A DNA stretch of 64,000 nt from Aselliscus stoliczkanus (GCA_033961575.1 CM066737.1:53296771-53360770), one strand, 5' to 3'. Positions 1-12,330 are shown, counted from the first letter of the stretch. Made by a program: numbers and translations. Notes: generated by a model not told the origin, from the letters alone.

Positions 1-1192
1 CTCTGTGCTTGGCTTCTTGTTCTTTCTACTACACATTGACAAAAATTCCCTGTGAGAGACTGGTGGGTTTATTTTGCAGTTGATGGCTCAGTTGCTGGAT
101 AGCTGTATGCTTTAGATGCATGGCTTGGATGTGACATCCATAATTCTGTCATAGTATTATGAATCTAAATTATGCATGGGGTTGGCACATGCTGGTATCT
201 GAAGAAAATTAAATGCATGAAACACTTGTTATCTCACATTCTCAATAGTGAAGCCATGAGTATCTCTACAAAAAGTGGACAGAAGAGATCTTTTAGAAGG
301 TATAAGATCCAAATCAGCAAAGGAACCTGGTACTTTTTAGGGGTACTTATTGAATACTTGTATAAAGAACTAGTATTTGAAAACAAAACCCTTGAAAATC
401 AATTGCCTCTTTACTCATTTGCAAAGACCTAAGTTCAAGACACTGGACTCAATAAAAGTATTTGTCACACATCTATGGAACCTGAAGGAGAAATTTTCTG
501 TGACTCTTCTTCCTTTCCAGATATTTGGGGTAGGGAAACAGCTCCCTCCACCTACAGTAATGAAATCATGATATATTTTCATGTTGCCTGTAATATCTGA
601 CATCTCAAGAAAAGGGTTGGTGCAGAAATGTTCAGAGTCCATCTTTTTTTTTTCTTATTTCACTCGTTCGACAAGCATTTATTGAGCAACTAATATGAGC
701 CAGGAATGAACTTCAATCCAGCATCAGAGAGCGGCAACAATCAAACAGAAGAGGGCCTTGTAATCTGAGGATAATTAGTACAGGAAAAGTCAAATTAAAG
801 TGAATTCACTTAAAATAGGGACCTGACTTTATTTCTCTGGAACTTTATCTTCAAAGATGAAACTAAAATATATGAAAATAAATTTATTTCATATTAAATT
901 TAACAAATGTTACATTGTAATTGTAAAAGCATCATTCTTAAATTTAAAAACAAATGATATCACCTGAGTCTGTGTATATGTGTGATTTTTCTGATAAAAT
1001 TGTATGGCCAATACAATTAAATATTTTTTTACTTTATATTTGACTCCAAGCATAATTATAAAGGTCACTTTCCTAATAAGTTTCTCTTTATTTTTTAACA
1101 TTCAGATCCCTTTATTTTTATTTATTTTTAATATTTTTATTTTTTTAAATTATTTTATTGTGAAATAAACGTTTTTATTTAGTCTTTTATTT
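1..1192. other. Intronic/flanking sequence, nothing recognised
   Basis: AT-rich with no splice-bordered exon matching the missing DNAAF6 C-terminus on the minus strand, and no clear repeat. The stretch 1085-1192 is very T-rich and may be part of the L1 tail at 1270. Confidence 0.5.
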
Positions 1193-1268
1193 GAGGGCAG
1201 TGTCACTGGCCCTCATATGTGGGGTCTGAACCGGGCAGCTCTTAACCACCGTGCCACTCGGCTGGCCC
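1193..1268 (-). mobile_element. Short tRNA SINE (type A), truncated inside
   Basis: GAGGGCAGTGTCACTGGCCC through CACTCGGCTGGCCC, about 76 bp; the segment around the anticodon-like stem is deleted. It sits beside an L1 3' end. Confidence 0.82.
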
Positions 1269-1269
1269 T

Positions 1270-1410
1270 AAACATTTTTTTTTAAATTAGTTTCAGCTGT
1301 ACAACACAGTGCAATAGTTATACTTTTTACCCCTCAAAGAGACAATCCCCCTCCCCCAATTCGCCACCCCATTCCCCCCCATATCATACATGTCTATTAC
1401 AATTCCTTTG
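1270..1410 (-). mobile_element. L1 3' end, 5'-truncated
   Basis: TTAGTTTCAGCTGTACAACAC, CAATAGTTATACTTTTTACC and CCCTCCCCCAATTCGCCACC are the antisense of the same 3' UTR found in the large L1s of this window. Short, recent-type copy. Confidence 0.85.
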
Positions 1411-1769
1411 CATAGTCCATCTTTTTAAATTTGTTAACAATATAGGTCATGCTAGAATTAGATTTGCTTTATCCCTTATTCTACAAATGGTGACATATTC
1501 ACCTAAAAAAGAAATAAAAACTTAGTGGTGGTAGCTGAAAGACAGCTATAAATCAGCTGAATAAGGAGTTCCAATGATAATGTGCACTTCTCTGCCCAGA
1601 GAGAAATATATTTCAAGGAGACAGTTAGTGGCCATAGGAATGATCCATCTGTCCCTGCATTTCTGTCTAGACTTTAGTTATAAGACTTCACATGCTAAAA
1701 TTTTGAACAAAACAAACTGTGCAACTTATTTTGGCTCTTAGGAGAAGGAAAGTATTTTTGTCTCATCCA

Positions 1770-1970
1770 TTTTACTGTCTGATATCTGTTTACTGTCTGA
1801 TATCATTTTACTGTCTGACTTCTATATTTAAACAAAATACAAATCCACAATGCTTAACCATGTACAAGTCATTGAAGGACAGGGCTGTATCTTACTTTGG
1901 TGACCCCCTACTCCATCCTGAGTGTTGGCAGAATATTTTATAAATATCTGAGTGAATAAATAAATGAATA
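1770..1970 (+). repeat. L2 3' end
   Basis: GGACAGGGCTGTATCTTAC and TATTTTATAAATATCTGAGTG with GAATAAATAAATGAATAAA match an L2-like tail. Weak. Confidence 0.45.
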
Positions 1971-3144
1971 AAAAGCAAATCAGACACTACAAAATGATAT
2001 TTAAACAACTGCTATAGATTGATACTATAAAATATGAACAAACTTTTAAACCCAGATACCTTTGCCTTTACATTTGATAATATATTCACTTTTTAACAAG
2101 CTATTGTTTAGGCAGTGGTCAAATGTTTATCCAGTGCCAACTTTCATTAGAAATTATTCAAATACAAACAATATATGAAAATTTAAAAAATCTATACAGT
2201 GAATTGTAGTGTAGAGACTTACATGTTTACATTTATATTAAAGTATTCAAGTTGATACCACTTGCAAGAGATTTAAATAAAGGACAACCTTGTTTTGTGC
2301 ATATTCAAATAATACAGTATTATTTGTAGTTAATAAGTGATTTGATTTACATATCTGCGTTAAAAACACACATGGCCTGTTTAAGGTTTTCTTTTGGAGA
2401 AATAATAATTCTCAAAGAAAGTACAGAAATAACTACCAAGCTGCAATTCACTATTCCATTTAGAAAACTTTATATTAGGTATCAATGTCATTGAACATCA
2501 GTCAACTTGAAATTCATCTGAATTAAAGGAGCATAGCAAAGGTGAGACTAATCTAAAGCAGTACTAAACCAAAATAAACTCATACTTGTCTTTAGAATGT
2601 GCTTCTATTATCATATTCAAGGAATTCATTTATGATATTCTTAGAATTCACTTCAAAAAATAATGAAACCCCATATGAAGACAATGAAGACAAAAGTCAG
2701 GAGATTCTGGGAAATTATTCAATTTCCTGTGTGTTTCCTCCTTTCCATGTAGTTCATGTTGGGAATCTACATGCCAAAAAACAACCAGGTTTTTAAAAAA
2801 TGAAAAATTCAGCAAACTGCTTTTATTTCTTTTGATTGGATTATGCTAAATATCTGAGTATTACTAATAATTACAGTACAATTGATTATCATTTGATTGA
2901 TAGTACTAGTCAATTCAGTGAAAATGAATTCACTTGTTCTCTGCCTTACAAATATATGAACAGAATGTCCTCTCTTATCTTTCTTGAAGCAAGTAAACAC
3001 AGTTTTACAGGGTGTCAAAGTTAAAAACTAAATAAAGTAGATATGAGTATAAATAAGCTCAAAAACAAGACACATTTCCAATAATACAATTTCAGATAAT
3101 AGCATGGCCTCAAAGAATGCTCCAGTGTTTAGGAAAAGAGATTT

Positions 3145-3180
3145 ATAAAAACAAAACAAAACAAAACAAAACAAGAACGA
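3145..3180 (+). repeat. (ACAAA)n simple repeat
   Basis: About five units of ACAAA/AAACA, an ordinary A-rich microsatellite. Confidence 0.9.
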
Positions 3181-3668
3181 AACCAAAAAAAACTTAATTC
3201 TGTCTTCTATCTTCTATCTTAATTAATGATTTTTTCTTAAGAGACAGTACCTCTCTACAATGAGCATTTAATATATAAGTACAGCATTATCCAAATGACC
3301 TAGTGCAGCCCACATTCTATGTGGAAAAATATCTCTGTGTGTTAGTCTTTCATTTAGTGGGCTCTGATATATATCTGGAATGACAGCATAGCCACAGCAG
3401 CTGCCTAAAGATTGATGGTGACAGTGAGAACTGCTGGGGGAACGGAAATTAACTCCATGGTGTGTAGCTATGTGTGTGCTTTTAACAAGCACACAAATAT
3501 CAAGGGAGATTGTCATTTTAACCAACTTTCCTTGCAAAGGTTGTGTGGAAGAATAAATGTGTGCATAATATACAATGAAAAAATTACAATACTCCTTGAA
3601 TTGAATGGTAGGAATAGTGAATGTAATTTTTACAACATGAGACATTTATTTTGTGAGAATGCATTTTG

Positions 3669-4090
3669 TTTTTTTAAAGATTTTTATTGGGGAATTGGCG
3701 GAGGGGAACAGCGTTGGGGAATCGGGGAAGGGGAACAGACAAGTTGCTATCTTTTTGTTCTTCAGTTTAGTTGCGGAGGATGTTGCTTCACTGTTGGTAT
3801 CTTCATTGCGCTCTTCCCGGATGAGGCAGTTCAGTCGCCGGCCTCTGGATGGTCGCTTGCCGCAGTTATTGGCAGCTCACGCTGGCTGCTGGCCATTCAC
3901 TGTAGCCTGTGGCAGCCCAATGCAGCAGGGGCTGCAGCCTACACCATCGCGGGGGCTCGCACAGCCCAACTCCAGGTGGAGCTGTTGTTAGCTGTAGAGG
4001 GCAGTGTCACTGGCCCTCATGTGGGATCCGAACCGGGGCCGCTGGCATCCCAAAACCAGCGCTTAACCAATGCGCCACTCGGCCGGCCCC
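3669..4090 (-). mobile_element. Long T+ SINE (type B)
   Basis: 422 bp with a perfect 14-bp target duplication GAGAATGCATTTTG (3655-3668; 4091-4104). On the minus strand: tRNA-like head GGCCGGCCGAGTGGCGCATTGG, B box GGTTCGGATCC, long body, then AATAAAAATCTTTAAA. A 246-codon open frame crosses it by chance. Good target duplication suggests a fairly recent insertion. Confidence 0.9.
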
Positions 4091-4104
4091 GAGAATGCAT
4101 TTTG

Positions 4105-5202
4105 AAATTACTAAAAGTAATGAGAAAATATTCGATATATATTCATCTGTAGATCATTTTGAATTAAATGTATCTGCTGTAGAAATCAAGGTTAAGCTAT
4201 GTGTATACAATGGGTTGTTTACACATAGAAGTCTTTCATGTGAGGGATCTACTTCTTTTTTTTAAGCCCTAAGATCAACACAGGAGAATTGTGGGTACTG
4301 ATAATGGAAGGAAGAGAATGTGCCAGTAGCTGACTGTTTCCCACACCCAGTTTGAAATGTTGATGAGTTACAGAGAAAGAACCACTGCAATCAACCAGTG
4401 TGCTCACTGCCATACATCCAGATGAAATGTGAACAAAGCAGTGAGATATTTAGATATTTTATCTAGCACACACCAGGTTCCAGGGATTCCCGCTTTACAG
4501 CATTAGTTTTGAGAGACATGACTGATTTATCCAGGTTTCAGGATAAACATTTTATATCAATTTGACTGTATGTACTGTGTTTGGGGGTCATGATTTCAAC
4601 CTGTGTAATAACAAGGCTATTTTGAAAATATCAAAATGTTTCATTGAATCATTCCATTATCATCTGTGTTATTTTTAAATGTATTCACACAACTTGAGGA
4701 TCTAGTGACAAATTAGCTGCTAGAATTTTGTTTTAAGTAATTGATCACAAGACTTTTTATTGATTTTTAGATGAATAAAATCAAACTTAACCTTACAGCC
4801 CCCCGCCACCATATCCAAAAAGTTTAAAGACATTGCTTCTCTTATGCTGTAACTGTACAGAAAAAAAACCAAACACATGCAAGTCTTACAACTTAAGGGA
4901 TTTTTCACTTTTAGCTATTTTTCTTGGCAGATAAGCCAACTGCATCTGAATGTCAAAGACTGTTTTGGTGGTATCAACCTACTCCAAATGTACAGATGCA
5001 CAATAGAAAACAAATCTAGATATTTCCAAATATATTTACGCTTATATTATGTAGATCGAAGATCTAAATGACTAACTGACGTTTTCACTTTTCTTCAGAC
5101 TTTAAGGGTGATGCAAAATAACTATGTACAGTTTTAAAAAGAATATTGACTAAAGATTCATTAATATTACAATACATTATTCTACTTCTAGGTTTTACTC
5201 AC
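4105..5202. other. Intron downstream of last visible DNAAF6 exon
   Basis: AT-rich unique sequence with no repeat recognised. The missing final exon is not here. Confidence 0.5.
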
Positions 5203-5288
5203 TTATTAGGAGTACGAAGGTCAAGGACCATTTCCTGGATATCAATTTTAATTTCGGAAGGATTTGTATTTGGTAGTTTTATTTTAAC
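5203..5288 (-). CDS. DNAAF6: DNAAF6 coding exon 5 (last visible)
   Basis: An 86-nt exon with acceptor TTTCTCTTTCAG and donor AATAA|GTGAGT. It is entered in phase 0 and encodes [20 protein letters not shown] then VLDLRTPN plus two bases, a clear CS-domain strand pattern matching [23 protein letters not shown] of the family. The open two-base phase shows at least one further exon, which should carry the last roughly 40 residues ending near MKRELDIANFF in the human protein. It is separated from the previous exon by a 25.8-kb intron that hosts the 8-kb L1. Confidence 0.95.
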
Positions 5289-5359
5289 CTGAAAGAGAAA
5301 ATGAGAAAATGGTGTTGTCTTGAAGAACAGTTAATTTGAAGAGTGTGAGAAAATATGGG

Positions 5360-5560
5360 GAAATGAGAACTAATATTTATTACATGCTAACTAAGTGCTA
5401 GGCTATGCCCTTTCCTCATAATAACCTTGAGAAGCAGGGATTATTACCCCCATTTTACAGATGGAGAAACTTAGATACAGTGAAGTTTAGTGAGTGGCCT
5501 AAGGTCTATGTGAGTAAGCTATATGTAATTTGACTAAGGTCTATTTGATTCCAAAGCTAC
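5360..5560 (-). repeat. MIR SINE
   Basis: TTATTACCCCCATTTTACAGATGG and GTGGCCTAAGGTCTATG are antisense MIR core and tail. About 70 bp from DNAAF6 coding exon 5 (5203-5288). Confidence 0.75.
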
Positions 5561-5693
5561 AAAGAACCACTTTGCTTACTTGCCTGTAACCTTTATTGTT
5601 TGAAGGTATGTGTCAGTGCACCTGCTAGAGTTGGGGAACTTCAACTGCCTTTATATCAGTGGGCCCCTTTGGATAAAAAATAGTTAGTTCTCA

Positions 5694-6147
5694 GGCCGGC
5701 CAAGTGGCACATTGGTTAAGAGCTGGTTTTGGGATGCCAGCGGCCCCGGTTCGGATCCCACATATGAGGGCCAGTGACACTGCCCTCTACAGGTAGCAAC
5801 AGCTCCACCTGGAGCTGGGCTGTGCGAGCCCCTGCGGTGGTGTTGGCTGCAGCCCCTGCTGCAGCGGGCTTCCATAAGCTACAGTGAGTGGCCGGCAGCC
5901 AGCGTGAGTGGACAGCAGCCAGTGTGAGCTGCCAACAGCCACGGTGAGCGACCATCCAGAGGCCAGCAACCGATCTGCCTCACCCGGGAAGAGCGCAATG
6001 ACGATACCAACATGGGCCAGTGAAGCAACATCCTCCGCAACTAGACTGAAGGAAGAACAAGAAGACAGCAACTTGTCTGTTCCCCTTCCCCGATTCCCCA
6101 ATGCTGTTCCCCTCCCCTAATTCCCCAATAAAATCTTTAAAAAAAAA
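5694..6147 (+). mobile_element. Long T+ SINE (type B)
   Basis: 454-bp copy in 5'-3' order: GGCCGGCCAAGTGGCACATTGG head, GGTTCGGATCCC B box, body with GAGTGGCCGGCAGCC-type internal repeats, CCCCAATTCC repeats, then AATAAAATCTTTAAAA. Duplication TAGTTCTCA at 5685-5693 and 6148-6156. It lies in DNAAF6 intron 5 close to the last visible exon. Confidence 0.9.
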
Positions 6148-6334
6148 TAGTTCTCATGTTGGGTGTGGGTTAATATACAATCTTGTACTCCTGGTATAAA
6201 CTTCCATACCACATTTCCTAGAGAAGTGTAGGAGTCCAGAAAAATTTATAACATAACAAAAGAGAGATAAAAATACAATCGCCACACATAAAATGGGACT
6301 ATTGGTTTAGTAAGATTTCACTTAAAATGTTTCA

Positions 6335-6895
6335 TTTCAATTACCACGTGACTCAGCAATTCCACTCTTGGGTATATACCCAAAAGCATTAACGCAGGTA
6401 TTCAAACAAAAATATGTACATAATGTTTTTGTTCACAGCAGCATTATTCACAATAGCCAAAAGGTGCAAACAACCCCAAGTGTATCAATTGATGAATATA
6501 GATAAACCAAATGTGAAATATCCATACAATGGAATATTATTCAGCCATGAAAAGAAATGAAGTACTATTACATGGATGGACCTTGAAAACATTAAGCTAA
6601 GTGAAAGTATCCAGGCACAAAAAGCTACCTATTGTAGGATTTTATTTATATGAAATATTCAGAGTAGGCAAATTTATAGAGATCGAAAAACAAATTGGTG
6701 GTTGCCAGAAGCTGGGGAGGGAAAAAAGATGAGAGACTATTTAATGAGTAAGAATTTCCTTTTGGGTTGATGAAAATATTTTGGAATTACATATTGGTGA
6801 TCATTGCACAACATTGTGGATGTACTAAATATCACTAATGGTGAATTTTATATTATGTGTATTTTATCACAATACAAAGACTCATCTTTCACTCT
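6335..6895 (+). mobile_element. Old L1: end of ORF2 and 3' UTR
   Basis: Readable L1 ORF2 C-terminal DNA (AGCAGCATTATTCACAATAGC, ATACAATGGAATATTATTCAGCC) is followed by a 3' UTR (GGTGGTTGCCAGAAGCTGGGG) of an older subfamily than the 8-kb L1. No frame survives. Confidence 0.88.
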
Positions 6896-6920
6896 AATTC
6901 TCTTTTTGATAGAAGCCTGA

Positions 6921-6921
<1 letters not shown>

Positions 6922-6978
<57 letters not shown>
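6922..6978 (+). repeat. (TCTG)n(TCTA)n microsatellite
   Basis: CTGTCTGTCTGT runs into about twelve TCTA units; likely polymorphic. It follows an old L1 3' end. Confidence 0.97.
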
Positions 6979-6979
6979 G

Positions 6980-8234
6980 AGATAATATGGCACATGGTTT
7001 CCAAAACAACCAAAAGTTAAGGTAAATTATAAAGCATTATCTAAAATGAGCTAAAAGACTTGAAATATTAGACATCTGGTGATTTCAGAGCTGGACTGAA
7101 AGGTTATGAGAGAAATATATATTAAATGAGTAATGAGAAAAATGGAATTCCTTGTAAGAAGCTTAAAGTAGGCAGCAGTATGTTTGCAATATAAAGTATG
7201 TGGACAACTACATGTCTATGAGTTATAGCTTACTTTATTAAATCTGTATATAAAAATATTTGTAAAGACAGCTATAAAGGTCCTGTATCTAAATATATCC
7301 TATGGTTAATATTTTCATTAAACAAAGATTTACCTCCTAATTTATATTTTAAAATTCAAATATTTATAATTAAAGATGCTTTAAAGGAGAGAAAGGAAAC
7401 CTTTCCCAAAGAGGTATTTATAGGTGCTCTAGCTCAAAGTAAAGGAGCACTTTATTGGACAGAGACAGACTGATTTTTCTGTAATAACATTGAGATCTGA
7501 CAGTCGAGTTGAGATGTTCTTTAGTTGCAGGATGACTCATGTCACCTGGACCAAAGGATACAAATATTTCTTTCTTTAGTGTAAAATGTTTAGATCTTTC
7601 AAGGTAAAATATTATTTCCCCAGGGTTTGAAATGACATTTGAGAGAGGAAAAAATTATGAGTTCTGTGAAATTTAGATACAACTTTTGGGTAGAACTTCA
7701 AAGTTGTTCTTGAAATTGTTTGCAAATCTCATGAAGGGTAATTCAGAAACAACAATTTGTTCCTCCTAAGGAAATTAAAATTGTGTACTAAAATAGTTTC
7801 AGAAGAGGGACAGGAGAAAGAACAAATTAAGTGGAATGGTACACATTATTATCTTATAAGATAGAAGGTTCATTGAACAATCTTAATAGAAAAACTCCTG
7901 AAACTGAATCAGACTTCTATAGAGATACTTTGAATGAACACCTGGAAAATGGACATGATTATTTTTTGACTTCTAACTGATTGTACCCAAGACCTACCTT
8001 GTCCAACACTAATAAATACAATAAATATATATGCATTGACCAAGTAATTAAAGCGATTGATATGCCTTTTTTTTTTTAGCTAGGCTAAAACTTGAATTTA
8101 TTTCAAATAATTAACTGTTTTAATAGGCAAACTAAGAAAAACTGCTAAAAATTTCATTGGAAAATTTGAAACCTTTTGGGAGCTCAACCTTTGGAGTCAA
8201 ACTTGGGATGGAATTCTTGTTCTGTCACTTATAA
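6980..8234. other. DNAAF6 intron 5, unique AT-rich sequence
   Basis: No frame above noise and no family resemblance seen. Confidence 0.5.
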
Positions 8235-8790
8235 GTTATTTATTTTTTATTAGCTATTTATTGTTACATAACCAAAAAAATCACAGCCCCCAATTTATGA
8301 TAAAAATAACAATAAACATTTATTGTCTCACCCATTTCCCATGAGATAGGAATTTGGGAGTGGCTTCACTAGGTAGTTCTGACTTAGTGTCTATCATGAT
8401 ATTGTAGTCAAGATACTGGCTGGGGCCACAGATATTTGAAGACTTTATTGGGGCTAGAGATTCTACATCCAAGATGGCTTACTCCCATGGATGTTGACAG
8501 GAAGGCTCTGTTTTTCACAACATGGCCTTCTCCATAGATCTTAAGGGCTGCTTGAGTATCCTTATGACACAACACCTGTCTTCTCCCCAGAGTAAATGAT
8601 CCAAAAGAGCAAAGCAGAAGCAATGCCATTTTTTAATGTAGCCTCAGAAATTATATTTCTGTAATATCCCATTGGTTATACAGGTCGCCCTATTTAATGT
8701 GAGAAGGGACTACACAAAGGGAAGAATAATATCAGGAAGTGAGAATCTTTGGGAGATATCTTATAGGTTGGCTACCACAGTATCCACCAC
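8235..8790 (+). repeat. Ancient interspersed repeat, family not assigned
   Basis: TTATTGTTACATAACC near the start, AACAATAAACATTTATTGTCTC, GGAATTTGGGAGTGGCTTCAC, CTGGCTGGGGCCAC and GGTTGGCTACCACA at the end follow a widely repeated mammalian consensus I recognise but cannot name safely. The 73-codon antisense frame inside it is not a gene. Confidence 0.6.
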
Positions 8791-9829
8791 TAACTTTAGT
8801 CGAAGCCTCTGTCTTCTGGCCTTTTGAATAAAAAGTAACAGAAAAAAGGTTCACTAATTTAAGGTTTGTGAGATCCCTTCTTCCCAATTTCAGCTTCTCT
8901 TCAGGTAAGTAGTCAGAACTACTCAGTCTCTCTCTAGGAATTCACTTTGGGGCTTTCCTGAAGATAGGTAAAGTTAGGTCAAATTGCTTAAAAGTTATTT
9001 TCATGGTCCTTCATTTATTCTCCTCTATGTGTTGTTACAGAGCTGGCTTAATATACGTAAGCCTTTGGGGGGGGGTCATTAGTGTGGGATTATCATTATG
9101 AGTTTTAAATTTCTTCTTTCTTATCTTGTTCTTATGAGAGATTTATATGACAAGATGGTTCCTGAAGAGATCATATTCCTATAATTTCTAAGTGATTAAT
9201 ACAGGCTCCCTAGCTCCTCAGATAAGTGTCTATGATCATATTATAAGATGTTTGAAAACTGAAATGAGAAGGCCAAATAGTAAGTATTCCAAAGAGTCCA
9301 AAGAGGTCATACATTCTCGGTTTCCACATGAACTGTCACTTCCTAAATACCAGAACAGAATACCTTATATGAAACTTGACCAACCTATACTATTTATTGA
9401 AATTTCAGCGAAGCTTAAGATGTACAGAAGTGTTTGGCCTGACACTTGGAAGTTATTCTTATTTAATTTATGGGTTCTAGATAGTTCACCCCCAAACATG
9501 CACAGCCTCACCACCACTGTCTTGAGACTACCAGAATTTAATTCATTATATTTGTATCTCTACTTGTCAATAAAAACACGAAACCTCAGATTCCCATGTC
9601 CTTCCTTGTCACTTAATAATTACTATCTGGATCTTATTTCTTATTTTGTTTACATTTCCTACCACTTCCACTAGGTCCTCTGGAATACATAATACATCCT
9701 TTATCTCATAAGCCTCTTTGAATATTCTCTTCAACTTCTTAGTCTAACTGAAATTTAGTCTCCCTTAGTAACACTGCTTCCCTTATAATTTTCACAATTG
9801 ATGCCTGTTTTTTTTTTTTTTACCTTTAC
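8791..9829. other. DNAAF6 intron 5, unassigned
   Basis: Contains a 160-codon plus frame (9192-9674) without domain features or splice context. Possibly a decayed repeat (TTTCTTATTTTGTTTACATTTCC). No function proposed. Confidence 0.4.
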
Positions 9830-10177
9830 AGCCAAGTTGTTGTCCTTCACTCTTATATGTAGAGGGTGCAGCTAGCTCAGCTCCAAGTCCAGTCGCCATC
9901 AGGCTGCCCATCAGCAGCTCGCGGCTGCTCAGTTCAAGGTGCCGTGTTCAATCTTAGTTGCGGGTGGGCACAGCCCACCATCCCATATGGGAGTAGAACT
10001 GGCAACCTTGTTTTTAGGAGCACATACTCTCGCCAGCTGAGCCGTCCTGCCACCTCTTGGCAGCTCAGCGGCAGCTCAGTTCACGCGCAGCTCACTTGCC
10101 CATGTGGGAATCAAACTGGCGATCCTGTTGCTCAGAGCTCACGCTCTTAAACAACTGAGCCACTCGGCCAGCCCCCC
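9830..10177 (-). mobile_element. Composite SINE (type D)
   Basis: The minus-strand head GGCTGGCCGAGTGGCTCAG is followed by two tRNA-like sections (GTTTGATTCCCACATGGGC and GTTCTACTCCCATATGGG), AAGATTGAACACGGCACC and a pyrimidine-rich end with a T-tract. Layout resembles the long composite SINEs of rhinolophoid bats (recognised by pattern, not by search). Confidence 0.8.
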
Positions 10178-10269
10178 TCCAGCTTTTTAAAATAGATTTA
10201 CACTATACAACATGTCTTTACACTATACAACCAATTAATTTCCTCACTGCAATTACGTACCAATTCCTG

Positions 10270-10735
10270 GGTCTCATCCCCACCCTAATTTCTCTAATAG
10301 TTCTTTGTTCTCCATTGATATTCCTAACATTAACTTCTTCTGTCTTAAATCTTGGTGATTTAAATATCCACTTAGATAACTTTTCCAACATCCTAGCCTT
10401 ACTTCCTCATCTCCTTCAAGTCTTTGCACAAATATTACATTCTCAGTGAGAACTTCCATGATCACACTATTTAAAATTACAGCCACTAACTACCCTGTAT
10501 TCTGTATCACTTCCCCTTGCTCTTTTCCTGTTCGTAGCATTTATCACCTTCCAATGTACAATAAAGTTTACAGATTTATTTTGTTCATTTATCTCTCACA
10601 CTAGAGGGTATGCCCTGTGAAGGTAGTAATATTTGTCTTTTGTTTACTTCAGTATCTTCAGTGCCAATAACAGTACCTGGCACATCATAGGCATTCGAGA
10701 AATATTTGTTGAGTAAATGAATAAATGAATGAATG
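10270..10735 (+). repeat. L2 LINE 3' end
   Basis: Resembles the mammalian L2 tail: GAGAACTTCCATGATCACAC, CATTTATCACCTTCCAATGT, then AACAGTACCTGGCACATCAT and ATATTTGTTGAGTAAATGAATAA. Confidence 0.7.
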
Positions 10736-10737
10736 TA

Positions 10738-10990
10738 AGGATGGTTCAATATTTAAAAATTTAATATAATATACCAATAATCAAAACTAAAAAAATCATA
10801 TGATCTCCATAAATGTTAAGAAGGCATTTGATTAAATTCATCAGCCATTCTTGCTTTTAACTCTTAATAAAATAAGAATAGATAAATAGTTCCTTAACAC
10901 ATAGCCCAAAATTCAGTATCAGGTTGAATGAGGAAACACTAGAAACATTCTAATTAAAGTGAGAAGTACAAAATAATGACTAATATTTGC
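10738..10990 (+). mobile_element. Old L1 ORF2 fragment
   Basis: Resembles the RT region around GATGGTTCAATATT...ATCATATGATC...AAGGCATTTGATTAAATTCATC. Highly decayed. Confidence 0.75.
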
Positions 10991-11214
10991 CACAGTTATG
11001 TAATGTAATTCTGGAGGTACTGATGTAATTGAACAGGAAAGAAATAGGAGGTAGAATTATCATTATCTGAGGGAAAAGCATTCTAAGTAGAATGAATAGC
11101 AAGGAATCGGAAAACAACTTGATATATTGAAGGATCAGAAAGAAAGCCAGGGTAGCTAGAACATAATGAACAAGGAAGAAAATGTGGCATCAGATGAAAC
11201 TGAAAAAGTAGGTA

Positions 11215-12110
11215 GGGGTCAGATCATATAGGGCCTCATAGGTCAATACAAGGAGTTTGGATTTTGTTCTAAGTGCAATAGGGAGCCATTGTGTGCTCTG
11301 TGCAAAGAAGTGACATGATCTGATTTACTTTTTTAAAGAATTTCTCTGGGCCGGCCGAGTGGCTCGGTGGTTGAGCGCTGGCTTGGGAGGCCAGGGGCCC
11401 CAGTTCGGGTCCCACATATGAGGGCCAGTGACTACTGCCCTCAAAAAAAAAAGAATTTCTCTGAACACTGTGGAAAGGCTGTAAGGAAACAAGAGTAGAA
11501 GGAGGGAGATGAGTCAGGAGGTGATCATAATGGTCCAGTGACAGATTAGGGTGGTTTGGAACATGATGGTAGTTGTGGTGGTAATGAAAATTAGATGGAC
11601 TTAAAATATATTTTGAAAGTAGAGCCAATAAGACTTGCTGATGGATTGTATATAAGGTATAAAGGAAAGAGGAATGAGGGATAAATTAGGTTGTTAGCTT
11701 GTGTAATTGGGCGGATGTTGTTTCCATTTCCTTAAATGAGGAAGATGTATGCATATGAGAAAGCGGTATGGGGAAGACAATTAAGAGTTCTGGTTTGGAC
11801 ATTAGGTTTGAGTTGCTATTAAACAAGTGGAAGATGTCAAGTATACAGTTAGTTATATGAATCTGAATCTCACAGGAGAGGCCAAGATACATAAATAGCA
11901 TTGTCCTCAAAAAGAATGGATAAAAAAGACATAGGTATTTTTCAGAGACCTAGAGAACTTCAGGCAGGAGAGGGAGAGCCAGTGATTTGAGACCAAAGAA
12001 GGTGAGTAATGCCCAGTGATTTCGAAGGAAAACCAGGAGAGAGTAGAAAAAAGTGTTTCAAGAAAGAGGGAGTAATCAACAGGGTTTAATACCATTGAGT
12101 GGTCACCCTC
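11215..12110 (+). repeat. Ancient interspersed repeat with SINE inserted
   Basis: GGATTTTGTTCTAAGTGCAAT, GTGACATGATCTGATTTACTT, GTAGAGCCAATAAGACTTGC, AAACCAGGAGAGAGTAGAA and TGTTTCAAGAAAGAGGGAGT follow a known long mammalian repeat consensus (family unnamed). Interrupted by the SINE at 11349-11449. A fragment of the same family in reverse orientation may lie near 13680-13870 (AAGGTCACCAAAGACTTC). Confidence 0.55.
11349..11449 (+). mobile_element. Short tRNA SINE (type A)
   Basis: GGCCGGCCGAGTGGCTCGGTGG head, GTTCGGGTCCCAC B box, A-tail after TGCCCTC. Perfect 14-bp duplication AAAGAATTTCTCTG (11335-11348; 11450-11463). It interrupts an ancient repeat. Confidence 0.92.
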
Positions 12111-12229
12111 ATACCTTAAATCTCTCTTTTTCTAATTTTGTTCAGGGCAACTACTCATTTTTCAGAAGTGTCCCTCTTACTGCAGGATTTAGAGCATCCC
12201 TGACTCCTAAGTACTCAATGCCAACAACA

Positions 12230-12330
12230 TCCTGGTTTTGCCTTCTCAGTGAGACCTTCCCTGACCACACTATTTAAAACTGCAGCTCCTACCAACCCTA
12301 GTACTCCCTATCACTTCCTTAACAAAAAAT
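12230..12330 (+). repeat. L2 fragment
   Basis: CTCAGTGAGACCTTCCCTGACC and CTATTTAAAACTGCAGCTCC match the L2 3' region, as at 10440-10500. Confidence 0.6.

Larger units (their letters stand above)
1411..3654. other. DNAAF6 distal intron, mostly unique
   Basis: Apart from the L2-like tail at 1770-1970 and an ACAAA repeat, I see no gene, RNA or mobile element. The 125-codon minus frame at 3268-3645 shows no recognisable motif. Confidence 0.5.

Noticed and set aside
3412..4152. 246-codon plus-strand open frame
   Set aside because: It runs through the antisense of a type-B SINE with a clear target duplication. The same peptide pieces recur at every type-B SINE (e.g. 23399, 5787, 62695).
1..5202. 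Last coding exon of DNAAF6
   Set aside because: No minus-strand sequence resembling the conserved C-terminus was found, so the exon is assigned outside the window.
9192..9674. 160-codon frame in DNAAF6 intron 5
   Set aside because: No domain, no splice-site or promoter support, and ends in low-complexity Tyr/Ser/Leu sequence.
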